The notes beneath the pieces were generated by a model, which worked only from the letters and a program-made list of their open reading frames with translations, made no database searches and was not told where the DNA came from. A stretch of DNA of 64,000 bases from Gordionus sp. m RMFG-2023 (lineage: Eukaryota > Nematomorpha > Gordioida > Chordodea > Parachordodidae), in the NCBI RefSeq assembly GCF_954871325.1, contig NC_088776.1:6083985-6147984 (forward strand). Reading direction: 5' to 3'. Both the position numbers and the translations under genes were made by a program. Shown piece after piece: positions 37,433-48,026 of this stretch (positions are counted from its first letter, which is position 1; each line of letters begins with the position of its first letter).

Positions 37433-38348
37433 GATTTGGGAGAATCAAGGAATGATTTGAATTGAAATATATATACGTGGGTTGAATTATAAAAGATGAG
37501 GTACAATAAAGGTATATGCGCAAGAATTTATTATATTGAGATGAAATGTAAAATCAGAGATACAAAGAGGTATTTGAAATTTGCGTAAAAGTTTAATATA
37601 TTGGGATGAATGTTTAAAGAAGTATGAGTTGAATTTTAAAAGGAGAAATACTAAAGAGAATATAAGATAATTAATTTGATGATTGAACTATTTCCCTAAG
37701 TTTAAAATAAAGATTCATAATTACGACTGCATTTCGCGACTCGAGTTGGTAGAGTAAAATTAAAATATATAAAATATTTTCAGAATAAAAAAAACTGAAT
37801 TGACCCATTTTAATTAGTTGGATCTAGAATTTAACAACCCATAATTATATCAGAAACATGGATAGGGTATAGACCTAAATATATATTTTCTAGCGGGCCT
37901 AGGCCGGGTTTGGGTTCTTTGGAAATTTTATGCAATTTAATTTTTTTATTCAAATTTAGCTTATTTTAAGGATATATAATATGACAAATATATCATATCA
38001 TTCTGATTTTATTGGTGGTTTTTATGACATTTCCTAGACATCATGGGAAAGTGTTAATTTTGTTTTACTTTTATTTTTAAAATCGCAATTTGCTATTTTA
38101 TATCGTTGTAAATAGTAAAAGCATGACTTTTACTTAATATTAAAAATCGCTAAAATTATATAGATTAGAAGGCACTCTTTTTTTAATATTTTGCAATCTA
38201 ATAATAAAGCCATCAAAAATTTTAGAAACATGCTGTGTCAATAATTTTTTTTAAAAAAAATTTATTTTTTTCTTTCATCAAGGCAGGAGGAGAGGTATAA
38301 AACATAAAAGAAATATTATATTAATAAAATTGAAAATCATCTGGGCTT
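37433..38348 (-). repeat. Right arm of the TTAA element
   Basis: Inverted copy of 30870-31770; ends CATCTGGGCTT before TTAA. Confidence 0.85.
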
Positions 38349-38353
38349 TTAAT

Positions 38354-38690
38354 CGTGATACGTGATATATAGCGCTTATGCCCTCTAGTGTTGAAATGCA
38401 ACAGAGCTACGCTAGGTTTTCCTCATTTCCATCTTATTGCAACAATTTAATTTGGGTATAAAAGTCAAAATATGAGGAGCCCTCCACACGTTTGTGGGCA
38501 AGCCACACGTACTTGTAGGTGCAACATTCTTAAAAATATTACTTAAACCTCTATAGGCTTATTTAAAAGAGAGTGGGACAAAAAAGAGCCTATACCCAAG
38601 AACTACAATGAAAGTTAATTACATTATGGTGGGTTGAGGACAATTTTACATTAAAAATCTTTACTATATTAGATCAACTATTAGTACGGA
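38354..38690. repeat. Diverged interspersed repeat, copy 1
   Basis: Shares CGTGATACG, the block GTTTGTGGGCAAGCCACACG and ACTTGTA, then AACTAC/AACTCC with 41596-41830. About 230-330 bp, diverged. No pol III box or ORF that I can defend; the family is unknown. Confidence 0.5.
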
Positions 38691-39059
38691 AATACAAAAG
38701 CATACTTACAAGAGGATTTGAGTGTTTGTTGGTATTGGAAATATTTGATAATAATGAGTTAAATTTTTGAAATATATTACGATAGGAATTATAAGATAGG
38801 GATTATTGGGTAATGATAGTAAATCTTGAATTTTGAGATGTATTTTTATACGTATTAGAGGTAACTTTTCTTGATACGAAACAGCTTTTTAATGGATCTT
38901 TTATTATTATTCAGTTTAATGAATTGTTTCATATTCACATTTAGGTACATTATATCTTATTGTTTTATACCATGATGTTTTGTATTTCGTATATTGTTTT
39001 CCATTATATGAGTACGATAATTCGTATCTTAAAAAATCACTATTCGAATTTATTGGCTT

Positions 39060-41290
39060 GTTTCAAAATTAATAATAAAATCTCTCCCTTTTTCAGGATT
39101 AAAAAGGGGTAAAACAAGGCTGTACCCTCTCACCTCTCCTGTTTAACATAATTATCAATAAAATAATAAAAGAAGTATTGGAAGCTGCGGATCTAGTAGA
39201 TATAGGATCTAATGAGAAGATTTATTTTGTAAATAGGATAATATCCTATGCAGATGATATTGTAGTGATCTCGAAAAGTATTGAAGAGACCAAAAATCTA
39301 CTTTATCTAATTGAGACAGTAAGCTATAGAGTTGGATTTAGGATAAACTTTAACAAAACTGTTATTCTTCCCTCCCCAAACGCGCCTTCAATTCAAAATT
39401 TTACAGTTGGAGTGAATACAGTAAAAAATTGTAGAGAAAGTAATATACTTAGGGTAATCTTAGATAACAAAGGAAGTTGTAAAGATGAGATGAAGATGAG
39501 AATAAAGAAAGCTAGAGGTGCGTTCTATAGATATATGAAAATATGGAAAGCGAGTGAAATTTCAGTATTTACTAGATTGAGGATATTCAATTCGTTGATT
39601 GTTCCAATTGCATTATATGGTGGAGATATGGGAGGCAAATAAAACAGAGATAAGGCGTCTTCAATCTTTTATAAATAATTGTCTTCGTACTATACACGGG
39701 ATTTTCTATCCAAGAGTTATTTCTAACTCAAATCTTTGGAGGAAGTCAACTCACACACCAATAAATATTACTCTCAAAAAACGACGGATTCAGTTTTTAG
39801 GCCACATAATAAGAAACTCTGATAATAACTTAGTCCATGACGCCATTACATGACTGTACTCATATCTGGGTTTCAATACCACATTCTACAAGCGTTTCCC
39901 ACAGAGCTTCATGGTTAACATTATCAAATGCTCTACTGAAATCAATAAATGTGTAGAATGACGGAATCTTATATTTATGACACTTTTGCATTATTATCTT
40001 CAGAGATAATATAGGTTCCAGTATGTATATTTTTATTTGGCCTGTAAGCACAAATATGTTTAGAAAAAAGATTAGGCGTCGATTGAACAATTTTATTCTT
40101 TATAAGTACCATAAATATCTTACAAGATGTTAGAGCGCACGCACGATAATCAGTAAATTTTTGGGGATTTACAGTTTTGGGAAAATTACATAAAAGGGAC
40201 TTGTTCCATTCTGTAGGGGTACTTCCACTTTCCCATATTTTATTGAAGAGGGCCAGTAGGAAAGAAGATGTCGTTCTAGGTGCTATCTTTAGATACTCCG
40301 CCGTAATGTTGTCAAGCCCTGGAGCTTTACTGTTACGTAATTTCTTTATTACATTCATAATTTCCATTACAGAGAACCCAGACTGGGGTGAAGCAATATT
40401 TATGTTTAAACTAGTTGGTCTAGTTACTTTACGTCCATCAAAAACCGTAATATAATAATCGAGCCACAGCGCCATTTGTTCATCTTGATCAATTATTACT
40501 TTACCATTATTTAATACTATTGAGGGTAACTTCTGAAAACTGTAAAGTTTACAAAAATATTTTAATTTCTTATATGCATCGTATAGTCTATTTTCTCTTA
40601 CATCCTTATCAATATCAAAAGCTTTCTTCGTGCTATAAACCCGTCTATCTCTCCGAAGTAATCTCTGTATCATCTTCCAAAGATCCTTATTAGAGCTATT
40701 CACTGTTCTTAATTGGTTTATTTTCTCCAGAGTATCATTCGCCATCCACTCCTTCCTAGGGATAAGACTTACATCTGGCAGTACTTTATATGTATCAACA
40801 AGAACATCTTTAAAAAGATTCCAACTTTTCTCAACACTTACAAGCCTAATTGTATTCAAGTAGTTGGCTTCTTTCCCACTTAATATTTGATCAAAATATC
40901 TTGCATCATCCAATGTTCTTATTTTATTCAGTTTACGAGTTATTCCATTACACGAGGGAGAGCGCTAGATCTAGTTGAAGATTGTCTGTTTCCATTATGA
41001 TACCCCCATAAATTTTTAACCATAATAATTGCTCTATGCAGTCTATGATCTGACAAGTTTATATTAGTTAGGGCTTTAACATCAACGAACCAACGATGAA
41101 TATTCGAGATGAAGAAGTCAATTTGTGATTGCTGCTGAGCTCCTATGACTAAAAAAAGTGTTTTCAATTTTAAAACCTTTATTACAACAGAAATCAAGCA
41201 ATTTCTTACTGTATTCGCTATTCCTCTGTATTAAGGTAGCGTGCCCAGTGACATTTCTATTCATATATTCCACTTCTCTGCCTATATCTA
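39060..41290. mobile_element. LINE with its 3' half inverted
   Basis: The 5' part reads on the minus strand from about 41290 to 39860: end of an APE-type endonuclease (SDHRLHRAIIMVKN), a linker, then reverse transcriptase up to DFSRAFDNVNHEALWETL. The 3' part reads on the plus strand from about 39095 to 39853: VKQGCTLSPLLF, YADD active site (ISYADDIVVIS), thumb, and a C-terminal NNCLRTIHGI...RRIQFLGHIIRNS region. The two halves meet tail to tail at about 39855 and together span one LINE, so an inversion of the 3' half is the simplest reading. The family is RTE-like or related. Frames are interrupted, so it is dead. Confidence 0.75.
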
Positions 41291-41451
41291 AAGGGGTAAA
41301 AAAATAAATATCATGAAGATCTTTGAAGATCGTTACACGAAATTTTTTAAAAATAAAAGATCTTCAAATTTTACGATCTTCAAAGATCTTGCTCAAATTT
41401 GAGCAAGATCTTGCTCAAAAATCTTCAAAGAAGATCTTTTGTACAACTCTG
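41290..41451. repeat. Right TIR of the 12.2-kb hAT
   Basis: GATC palindromes (GATCTTCAAAGATC, TTTGAGCAAGATCTTGCTC) ending TGTACAACTCTG; mirrors 29255-29432. Confidence 0.85.
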
Positions 41452-41459
41452 CTACAAAT

Positions 41460-41530
41460 AAAAGATAATATATAAAAAAATTTACCTAAGCATTCACAGA
41501 TTACCTTAGCATTCGCAGTTTAGTCAAACC
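41460..41530 (-). repeat. MULE right TIR, outer part
   Basis: Inverted copy of 19301-19380, with CCTAAGCATTC and CCTTAGCATTCGCAGTTTAG units; followed by the AAAAAAATA target duplication. Confidence 0.85.
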
Positions 41531-41595
41531 AAAAAAATAGTGCATCTTGGTAGAATAAGGCAAGATTGATTTAACATTCATAAATATTTTTTACG

Positions 41596-41830
41596 TGATA
41601 CGAGCGCTGCTGTCCTCTATCGTTAAAGAGGGGCCCAACGTTTGTGGGCAAGCCGCACGTACTTGTATGCACATAAGTCCGAGAACTGTTATTCAAACAT
41701 CTATATGTTAAGAAAAGAAGATTTGGCCAAAACAAAAGCCTCTCGAGAACTCCAGTATAATTTAATATTTTAAGGATGGGAGGTGTCTGATTTTAAGTTT
41801 AAATTCCTTAGTGTAAATCTAAAATGATTA
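41596..41830. repeat. Diverged interspersed repeat, copy 2
   Basis: Related to 38354-38690 (CGTTTGTGGGCAAGCCGCAC, ACTTGTA). It lies just outside the MULE, whereas copy 1 is inside the nested hAT, so the two are separate insertions. Confidence 0.5.
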
Positions 41831-41962
41831 CTATCGATATTGAGAGGTTTAATGTTTATTTCATATGAATTTTGATTTATCCTAAAATAACAAAATTTAA
41901 TATATATTATTTAACTTCTTGTGAAATAAGATGTTCAATTTTAATATTCTAGTTCAATTAAG

Positions 41963-42154
41963 ATGGCTGAAAGGTTCTGTATTTTAATCTTCATATTCTA
42001 TTATTTGCATTTTATAGCATCCACTTGCAACGGAAAATCGAACCTTAGGAAAAATCTAATATTTTTTTCATTTTTAATGATAAAATTTATAAATATTAAA
42101 AGACATCATCTAGCGTATAGAATATTATTTTTTTTTACTTATATAAATAAATAA
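41963..42154 (+). CDS. Unrecognised small ORF with signal-peptide-like start
   Basis: 63 codons. The start MAERFCILIFIFYYLHFIAS looks like a signal peptide (charged N terminus, hydrophobic core, small residue) followed by TCNGKSNLRKN. After that the sequence turns AT-rich and low in complexity, so only the first 30 or so codons could be a real first exon. No splice donor is convincing. It may equally be chance in AT-rich DNA, where TTT/ATT codons make hydrophobic frames easily. Confidence 0.15.
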   Translation: MAERFCILIFIFYYLHFIASTCNGKSNLRKNLIFFSFLMIKFINIKRHHLAYRILFFFTYINK

Positions 42155-42238
42155 AAAGTTATGAGTAAATGTTATTTTATATAAATGATTTTCGTAACCT
42201 CTTCTATTTTATGTTGAGATATTAATATTCTCTTAGTC

Positions 42239-42412
42239 TCATTTTTTTTCATAGTAGGAATTGCTTAATTTTATTTCTTCCTTATTTTTTCTTCTTATTA
42301 TTATTGGCCGTGATTCACGTGTACCAATTTTTTCCTTTAAAATTTCAAAAGCAATCTGCTGTACATCCTTCCACTCATAATGAACTTTGCTAAGCTTTTC
42401 GTCCGTGCTTAG
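42239..42412 (-). CDS. Possible orphan terminal exon, unrecognised
   Basis: About 57 codons (minus strand) from a TTTTAAACAAG acceptor-like site to a stop: LSTDEKLSKVHYEWKDVQQI, then AFEILKEKIGTRESRP, ending in a lysine-rich tail. The amino-acid makeup is balanced and much less AT-biased than chance frames here, which argues for real or once-real coding sequence. I recognise no family and find no matching upstream exon in the next 500 bp. Confidence 0.3.
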   Translation of the reverse strand, partial: LSTDEKLSKVHYEWKDVQQIAFEILKEKIGTRESRPIIIRRKNKEEIKLSNSYYEKK

Positions 42413-42757
42413 AGCTTGTTTAAAAATAAAAAATAAAATCACTTAATTTTAAATTCAATTTTAATATCAGTTGAATAATTTTTATACAAAAAATGCCTTA
42501 TGCAAATTAGAAGAATTATTACCATATTATATGTAACGTTGGTTAATTTTAATTTATAGACTATTTAAATTTTAATTTTTATAAGGACGTTATTATTTTT
42601 TGGAGATTACGATTATTAATTTTTTTTCTTCTACGTTTACACTATTTTTAGGGTATGACTAAATACTGCATTGCTAAAATGCAATTAATCATAATCAATC
42701 TGTTTATACTAATGTATTGCATAAATTGCAATTTATTTCATTCATACATGTTCGATC

Positions 42758-43250
42758 TAGTGTTGTTAGGTGCCTGAGCCAAGCCGGCTAAGCCAAAAAC
42801 TCAGCCAGTTTTTGAGCCAAAAATTCAGCTCATGCTCAAGCCGATTATTGAGGGGAAATTTATTTATTTGAGATTAGTGTTAGTGTTGCTAAACGGCTGA
42901 GCCAAGCCAGTTCTAAACTCAGCCAGTTTTTGAGTCGAAAATTGACTAAGGGTCAAGCCTCCTCATTGAGCCATTTTAATTGGCTGGTACAAGTCTGTTC
43001 AAGCCGGCTAAGGAGTTGCCTCAAGCCGTCTTTTAAGCCAAAATTTATTTATTTGAGATTAGTGTTGTTAAACGGCTGAGCCAAGCCGGCTAAGTTCTAA
43101 ACTCATCTAGTTTTTGAATCGAAAATTGGCTCAAGCCTACTTTTGAGCCGAAAATTTTTAAACGTCTGAGCCAAGCCGGCTTAGCCCTAAATTCAGCTTG
43201 TTTTTTAGTCAAAAATTGACTGAGACTCAAGTCAAAAGGAAGATTTCATA
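42758..43250. repeat. Tandem copies of the TAGTGTTG terminus
   Basis: Terminus-like starts recur at 42758, about 42888 and about 43058 (AGTGTTGTTAAACGGCTGAG), each followed by AGCCAAGCC and AACTCAGCCAGTTTTTGAG-type blocks. Unit about 130-170 bp, about three copies. GGCTNAGCC words may form hairpins. Confidence 0.75.
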
Positions 43251-43939
43251 ATTAGAAAAGATCAATGACACATATTGCATCGGTATGGCAGCTCCTGTTT
43301 TTTTTCTACCCGCATTATGAAATTTCAAAAAGTATATTGTATTCCTGACGATAATACGTGTTATTTAGGCAAAACTCATTCATAAGTTTCTTAATCATTT
43401 TGAGTATGATACCTACTATTCATTTTAAAAAAAAAGATTATGGATATTAAATAATCGGAATCAGCTATAAAAAAATAACATAAAAAAAGGATTTGATTCA
43501 TTTTTTATATTTTTTATTTATTATTATATTAAATTTGTTTAATGTAATTTTATAAATTATAATTTAATATTTCTTATTTATCCATGCTATAAATGAAAAA
43601 AAAACACAAATTTAGAATTTATAAATAAATTATTATTTATACCCCTCAAAAATATTTTTTAATAATATTTTATTTTTTTGTTTTTAAATTTTATTTGTAC
43701 ATGTTATTTTATTTTATAGGTATATAAATTAAAATATAAATCATTTTTTTCTTTTAAGCTAAAGATATTTAGATAAATAATCTTTCATTAACTCAACATT
43801 TTATTTCTTTATTTTTTCATAGAATTTGATGTAAATATTAATTAATTTTTTTTATTAAACATTTTTAAAGATGGTTTATATTAATATAAAGTATTATTAA
43901 TGAATTATTAAATGTGTTTTTTTTTAAATATTAATATCA
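43251..43939. other. AT-rich filler
   Basis: Poly-AT sequence inside the hAT-type interval; nothing recognised. Confidence 0.35.
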
Positions 43940-44060
43940 GATAGCTGCAGAGGTAATTTGCATGGCCCGAATTTTTAAAATAGAAAAATTTCGTCCAGGA
44001 TCCTATTTTCAAAAAAAAAAAAATCAGGCCTGGCAAGGATTTTTTAAAAAATATTTAGAC
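43940..44060. mobile_element. Partial CAGAGACCTGCAG-family MITE
   Basis: CAGATAGCTGCAGAGG followed by TTTGCATGGCCCGAATTTTT corresponds to the right end of the family read inward. The other end is not visible. Confidence 0.4.
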
Positions 44061-44239
44061 ATAGTCCGTGATTTATACACTCAGAACCGGCCCTTCCCGT
44101 ATTTTTTTAATGTTATTTTTGGTCTAACCACCATCTTTCAATCGCTTAAGTTGTTATTGATATTTCTATCTTCAATATCAAAAAAGATTTTACCTTATAA
44201 TATATATATACATTTTGTTGAACATATTGATAAGAATTT

Positions 44240-46222
44240 TAAATCTTCTTTGTAAATAATTCATTTTTGAGGAATTCTTTTGAGAATTTTATTATAAATA
44301 AATAATCTTTTAGCAAAATCTTTTATAGTTTTTTTAAACATCTTTGTAAAATTATCCATTTTTTTTAATATATTATAAAAGATGTGGTTTTTCTAAATAA
44401 TTTTTTAAAAATATTTATATCTTTTTTATGTTATTTTATATGATCTTAATAACGAAAATATTAATGTGACAATTGTCATATTCGTTTTTTAAAACATTTT
44501 TGAAACTTTTTGACATATTTATATTGTTAAGAGGTTAAATTTTAAATTAAATGATGATGTTCCTTGGAAAACTGGCAATTATCCTAATCAATATTTTTAA
44601 ACATATTAGATTCTTTTGATGCTAATTGACAAAAATACATATTTTTAACATGCTAAATTAAAATTTCAATTAAGGTGTAACAAATAAAAGTGACTATTGT
44701 CATAATCGTTATTTTTAAATTTTTAAAATTTTATGGATTTAAATGGGCTAAGATAAGTATTGCTAAAATGTTTAAATAAAACTTCGGTGAAGATGTGCCC
44801 TAGGTAAGTGAAAATTGTCATAATCGTTATTTTTATAGTTTATAGAATTTTTTTTGACGCAAATGGATATAAATATCGGTTGTAACATGTTAATTAAAAT
44901 TTCAGTGAGGATATACTATAGAGTGACAATTGTTATAATCGTTATTTTTAAAGTTTTTTGAATTTTTTTAACGCAAATGGGTAAAAATATATAATGCAAA
45001 CATGTTAAATTTCTACATCTTCATGAAATTTAAGTTTGACATTTTTACAATATATTTTAACCCATTTGGGTCAAAAAAATTCAAAAAACTTTAATAAACA
45101 ATTATAACAATTGCTTCTTATCTATACTCACTGAAGTTTTATTTTAACATGTACGCAATCTATATTTTTGTCCATTTTTGAGTCAAAAAATTCAAAAACT
45201 TAAAATAATGATTATGATAATTGTTACTTTTCCATGGTACATCTTCATGAAATTTTAATTTATGTTTACAATCTATATTTTAACCCATTCGTCAAAAAAA
45301 TTCACAAAAACTTTAAAAATGAAATTTATGACAATTGTCACTTTTATTGCTACATCTTCGTGAAATTTTAATTTAACATGTTTACAATATATATTTTTAC
45401 ACATTTGCGATAAAAAAATTCAAAAAACTTTAAAAATAACGATTATGACAATTGTCACTTATCTATAGTACATCTTCATGAAATTTTAATTTAACAATTT
45501 ACAATACCCATTTGCGTTAATTTTCCTATTTGCGTTAAAAAATGCAAAAAACTAACGATTATGACAATTGTATCTTATCTATAGTGCATCTTCATTGAAA
45601 TTTTAATTTAACATGTTCACAACCTATATTAATACCCATTTGACTCAAAAAAATTCAATAAGCTTCAAGAATATCGATTATGACTATTGTCACACTTATA
45701 TAGGGTACATCCTCACTGAAGTTTTATTTAAACATTAGCAATCCTTATTTTAGCCCATTTACATCAAAAAGTAAGAACTTTAAAATAACGATTATGAGAA
45801 TCTTTAATATGTTACATCTTAATTGAAATTTTAATTAACATGTAAAAATACATATTTTTATCCATTAGCATCAAAAAAAAATCTAATATCTTTAAAAATA
45901 TCGATTATGACAATTGTCACTTTTATATGTTACATCTTCATTGAATTTATAATTTAACCTCTTAACAATATAAATATGTCAAAAAGTTTCAAAAATGTTT
46001 AAAATAACGAATATGACAATTGTAACATTAAAATATTTTCCTTAAAAATACATATAAAATAACATAAAAAAGTAATATAAATATTTTTTTAGTTATTTAG
46101 AATAAACCACCTCTTTTGATATATAAAAAAATTGATAATTTTACAAAGATGATTAAAAAAAACTATAAATCATTTCACCTAAAAGATTGTTTGTTTATAA
46201 TAAAATTCTCCAAAAATTTCCT
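44240..46222. mobile_element. Foldback element of ~115-bp units in opposite orientations
   Basis: Units of about 110-120 bp carrying TAACGATTATGACAATTGTCAC, and a ACATCTTCATGAAATTTTAA block, run one way to about 45060 and the other way from there to about 46020, making a near-2-kb palindrome. The outer ~200 bp on each side are also inverted copies (AATAAAATTCTC...; AACTATAAA...CACCT). The right arm continues past the inserted LTR element to about 48435. GACAATTGTC is itself a palindrome and may be a protein-binding site. No coding frame. A partial second copy of the right end lies at 50122-50365. Confidence 0.7.
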
Positions 46223-46563
46223 TTTCATATTTGTAATTTAAAAAGAATATTCATCTTTTATAAATTGAATAAAAGAATCTAATAATTATTGAAATTTTAT
46301 TTAATTTAACGTATATATTTTATTGGAATAAGAGTATCGCCTCTGATAGCGATACTCTGAGTTAAAATTTTGTTAACTTTCTCTTTATATTTTTTTTATT
46401 ATTATAAAATTAAATTATCCAAAGTTTATATAAAATGAAAAAGTGATCTTTACAATTTCGTTAATGCAATAAATATCATCATTTACATAAAAATTAATAC
46501 ATCTGTTAAAATAAATCACTTTATCAAATAAAATATACATTAAAAAAGTGTACATTACAACAC
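46223..46563 (-). repeat. 3' LTR of the non-autonomous element
   Basis: Contains a perfect hairpin AGAGTATCGC/GCGATACTCT with an 8-base loop near 46329-46356, also present in the other LTR. Confidence 0.85.
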
Positions 46564-47319
46564 GCCACCCATTACTAAACCCAAGTGTTAGGGGTGATTG
46601 ATAATATATGACCAATAATATACGAAATATAAATACACATCTGACGTTTTTCATTTGCTCCAAACTATATATTTAAACATTCCGCTTATTTTGGTGTCTA
46701 TAAAATTTTCGCCTAAAATAAATTATCTTGATCGACTTTAAATAAGAATTAAGAAATGCGGCTTTATGTCCATAGGATGACGCCGTTTGATTCGTCTCAC
46801 GAATAAGAATAAAGAAATGCGGTTTTTCTTTTTTTTCCAAAGGAGAACGCCGTTTTAGTCGTCTCACGAATAAGAATAAAAATATTATATAATTTCTTCG
46901 GCTACAATTTCTTCAAAATTTTCATACACATCTCCCCATTATTATCGGTAAATCCTTTAATATAATTTCGAATATGATTTCGGAAACATTATTTGAATAC
47001 CCCGGAATAATTTCCTTATATTCTTGAATAATTTTATATAAGGATTTATATTAAATTTTTTTTAGCGAAGTAAACATAACGTATACAATATCTTTACTAA
47101 AAAATTGTTTTTATAGGAATTTCATTTCTTTGAAAGAATACCAATGAATAATGTCATAGATAATATAGTAGGTTAGGTAAAGATTTCGAATAATTTGATG
47201 CATATATTTTATTCAGCTATTACTTTAATAATAATATTCACTTGAAAACCTCCTCCCAACAAAACAAATATCGAATAAGATCCTTTATGAAAGTCTCTTT
47301 TTTTAATATTTATTATTTT

Positions 47320-47872
47320 ATTTTATCTTAATAATATTAATTCCCAATTTTGGAATATTTATCTTTTTTTATTTTACCTTTATAATATATTAATTCCCAA
47401 TTTTGGAATATTCATCCTTTTTTTATTTTACCTTTATATATTAATTCCCAATTTTGAATATTTTTATTTTTATTTTACCTTTATAATATATTAATTTACA
47501 ATTTTGGAATATTCATCCCTTTTATTTTACCCTTATAATATATTAATTTCCAATTTTGGAATACTCATTTTTTTTATTTTACCTTTATAATATATTAATT
47601 TCCAATTTTGGAATTATCTTTTTTTATTTTACCTTTATAATTAATTCCCAATTTTGAATATTTTTATTTTTATTTTACCTTTATAATATATTAATTTACA
47701 ATTTTGGAATATTCATCCCTTTTATTTTACCCTTATAATATATTAATTTCCAATTTTGGAATACTCATTTTTTTTATTTTACCTTTATAATATATTAATT
47801 TCCAATTTTGGAATATTCATTTTTTTTATTTTACCTTTATAATATATTAATTTCCAATTTTGGAATAATTTG
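47320..47872. repeat. Minisatellite, ~53-60 bp units
   Basis: About ten units of TATTTTACCTTTATAATATA then TTAATTTCCAATTTTGGAAT and ATTCATTTTTT, slightly varied; some longer duplications within it. It lies inside the non-autonomous LTR element. Confidence 0.85.
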
Positions 47873-48026
47873 CCTATAGTGGCCTTCTCTCAAAGTTGAA
47901 TATAAATGAGAATATACTGCACCTGAAAGAGTGATCATTTCGCCGCATTGATAATATAGTAGGTTATAAAATTGCGAACTGTGACTGCAATAACCCTTAT
48001 GGAACATTTGTTTTACATGGCACCAT

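Larger units (their letters stand above)
30870..38348. mobile_element. Long-TIR DNA element at TTAA sites
   Basis: Inverted arms of about 0.9 kb (30870-31770 and 37433-38348) begin AAGCCCAGATG and are flanked outside by TTAA on both sides, as for piggyBac-type insertions. Arms share long blocks such as ACTCGAGTCGCGAAATGCAG. The 5.6-kb interior holds no gene of its own that I recognise, only other transposons. A further copy of the terminal sequence (AAGCCCAGATGG...) stands at 31787-31870, just inside the left arm. TTAA may also be coincidence in AT-rich DNA, so the superfamily is uncertain. Confidence 0.6.
29255..41451. mobile_element. hAT-type element, 12.2 kb with nested insertions
   Basis: Termini CAGAGTTGTACA (left) and TGTACAACTCTG (right) fit the hAT consensus, and both sides are flanked by CTACAAAT (29247-29254, 41452-41459), a perfect 8-bp target duplication. 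Subterminal regions of about 170 bp on each side are inverted copies built of GATCTTCAAAGATC palindromes. Inside are a LINE RT fragment, a TTAA-flanked long-TIR element with its own contents, and a rearranged LINE. No transposase is clearly its own; the hAT gene at 34282-36076 lies inside the TTAA element and may belong to another family. Confidence 0.85.
19301..41530. mobile_element. Mutator-like element (MULE) with long TIRs, swollen by nested insertions
   Basis: The left terminus GGGGTTTGACTAAACTGCG and the right terminus (minus strand) GGTTTGACTAAACTGCG are flanked by the same 9 bases, AAAAAAATA (19292-19300 and 41531-41539); a 9-bp duplication is typical of MULEs. The arms continue as inverted repeats across the insertions: 19301-19429 then about 25206-25820 on the left, and 41530-41460 then 29246-29010 on the right. 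The LTR element (19430-25200) and the hAT (29255-41451) are inserted in opposite arms. The element's own DNA is only about 4.2 kb and carries a broken transposase at 26651-27397. Confidence 0.82.

Noticed and set aside
30870-38348. Polinton/Maverick-like element suggested by long inverted arms
   Set aside because: No polymerase B, integrase, ATPase, protease or capsid-like gene is in the interior. The flanks are TTAA rather than a 6-bp duplication, and the content is other transposons.
41963-42154. Secreted peptide gene
   Set aside because: Only the first 30 or so codons look protein-like and no donor site or further exon is convincing; kept in the list at low confidence only.
46415-46663. 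82-codon minus frame repeated at 48219-48467
   Set aside because: The shared part lies inside the LTR direct repeats of the 46223-48366 element; it is duplicated because the LTR is, and the product is AT-driven.
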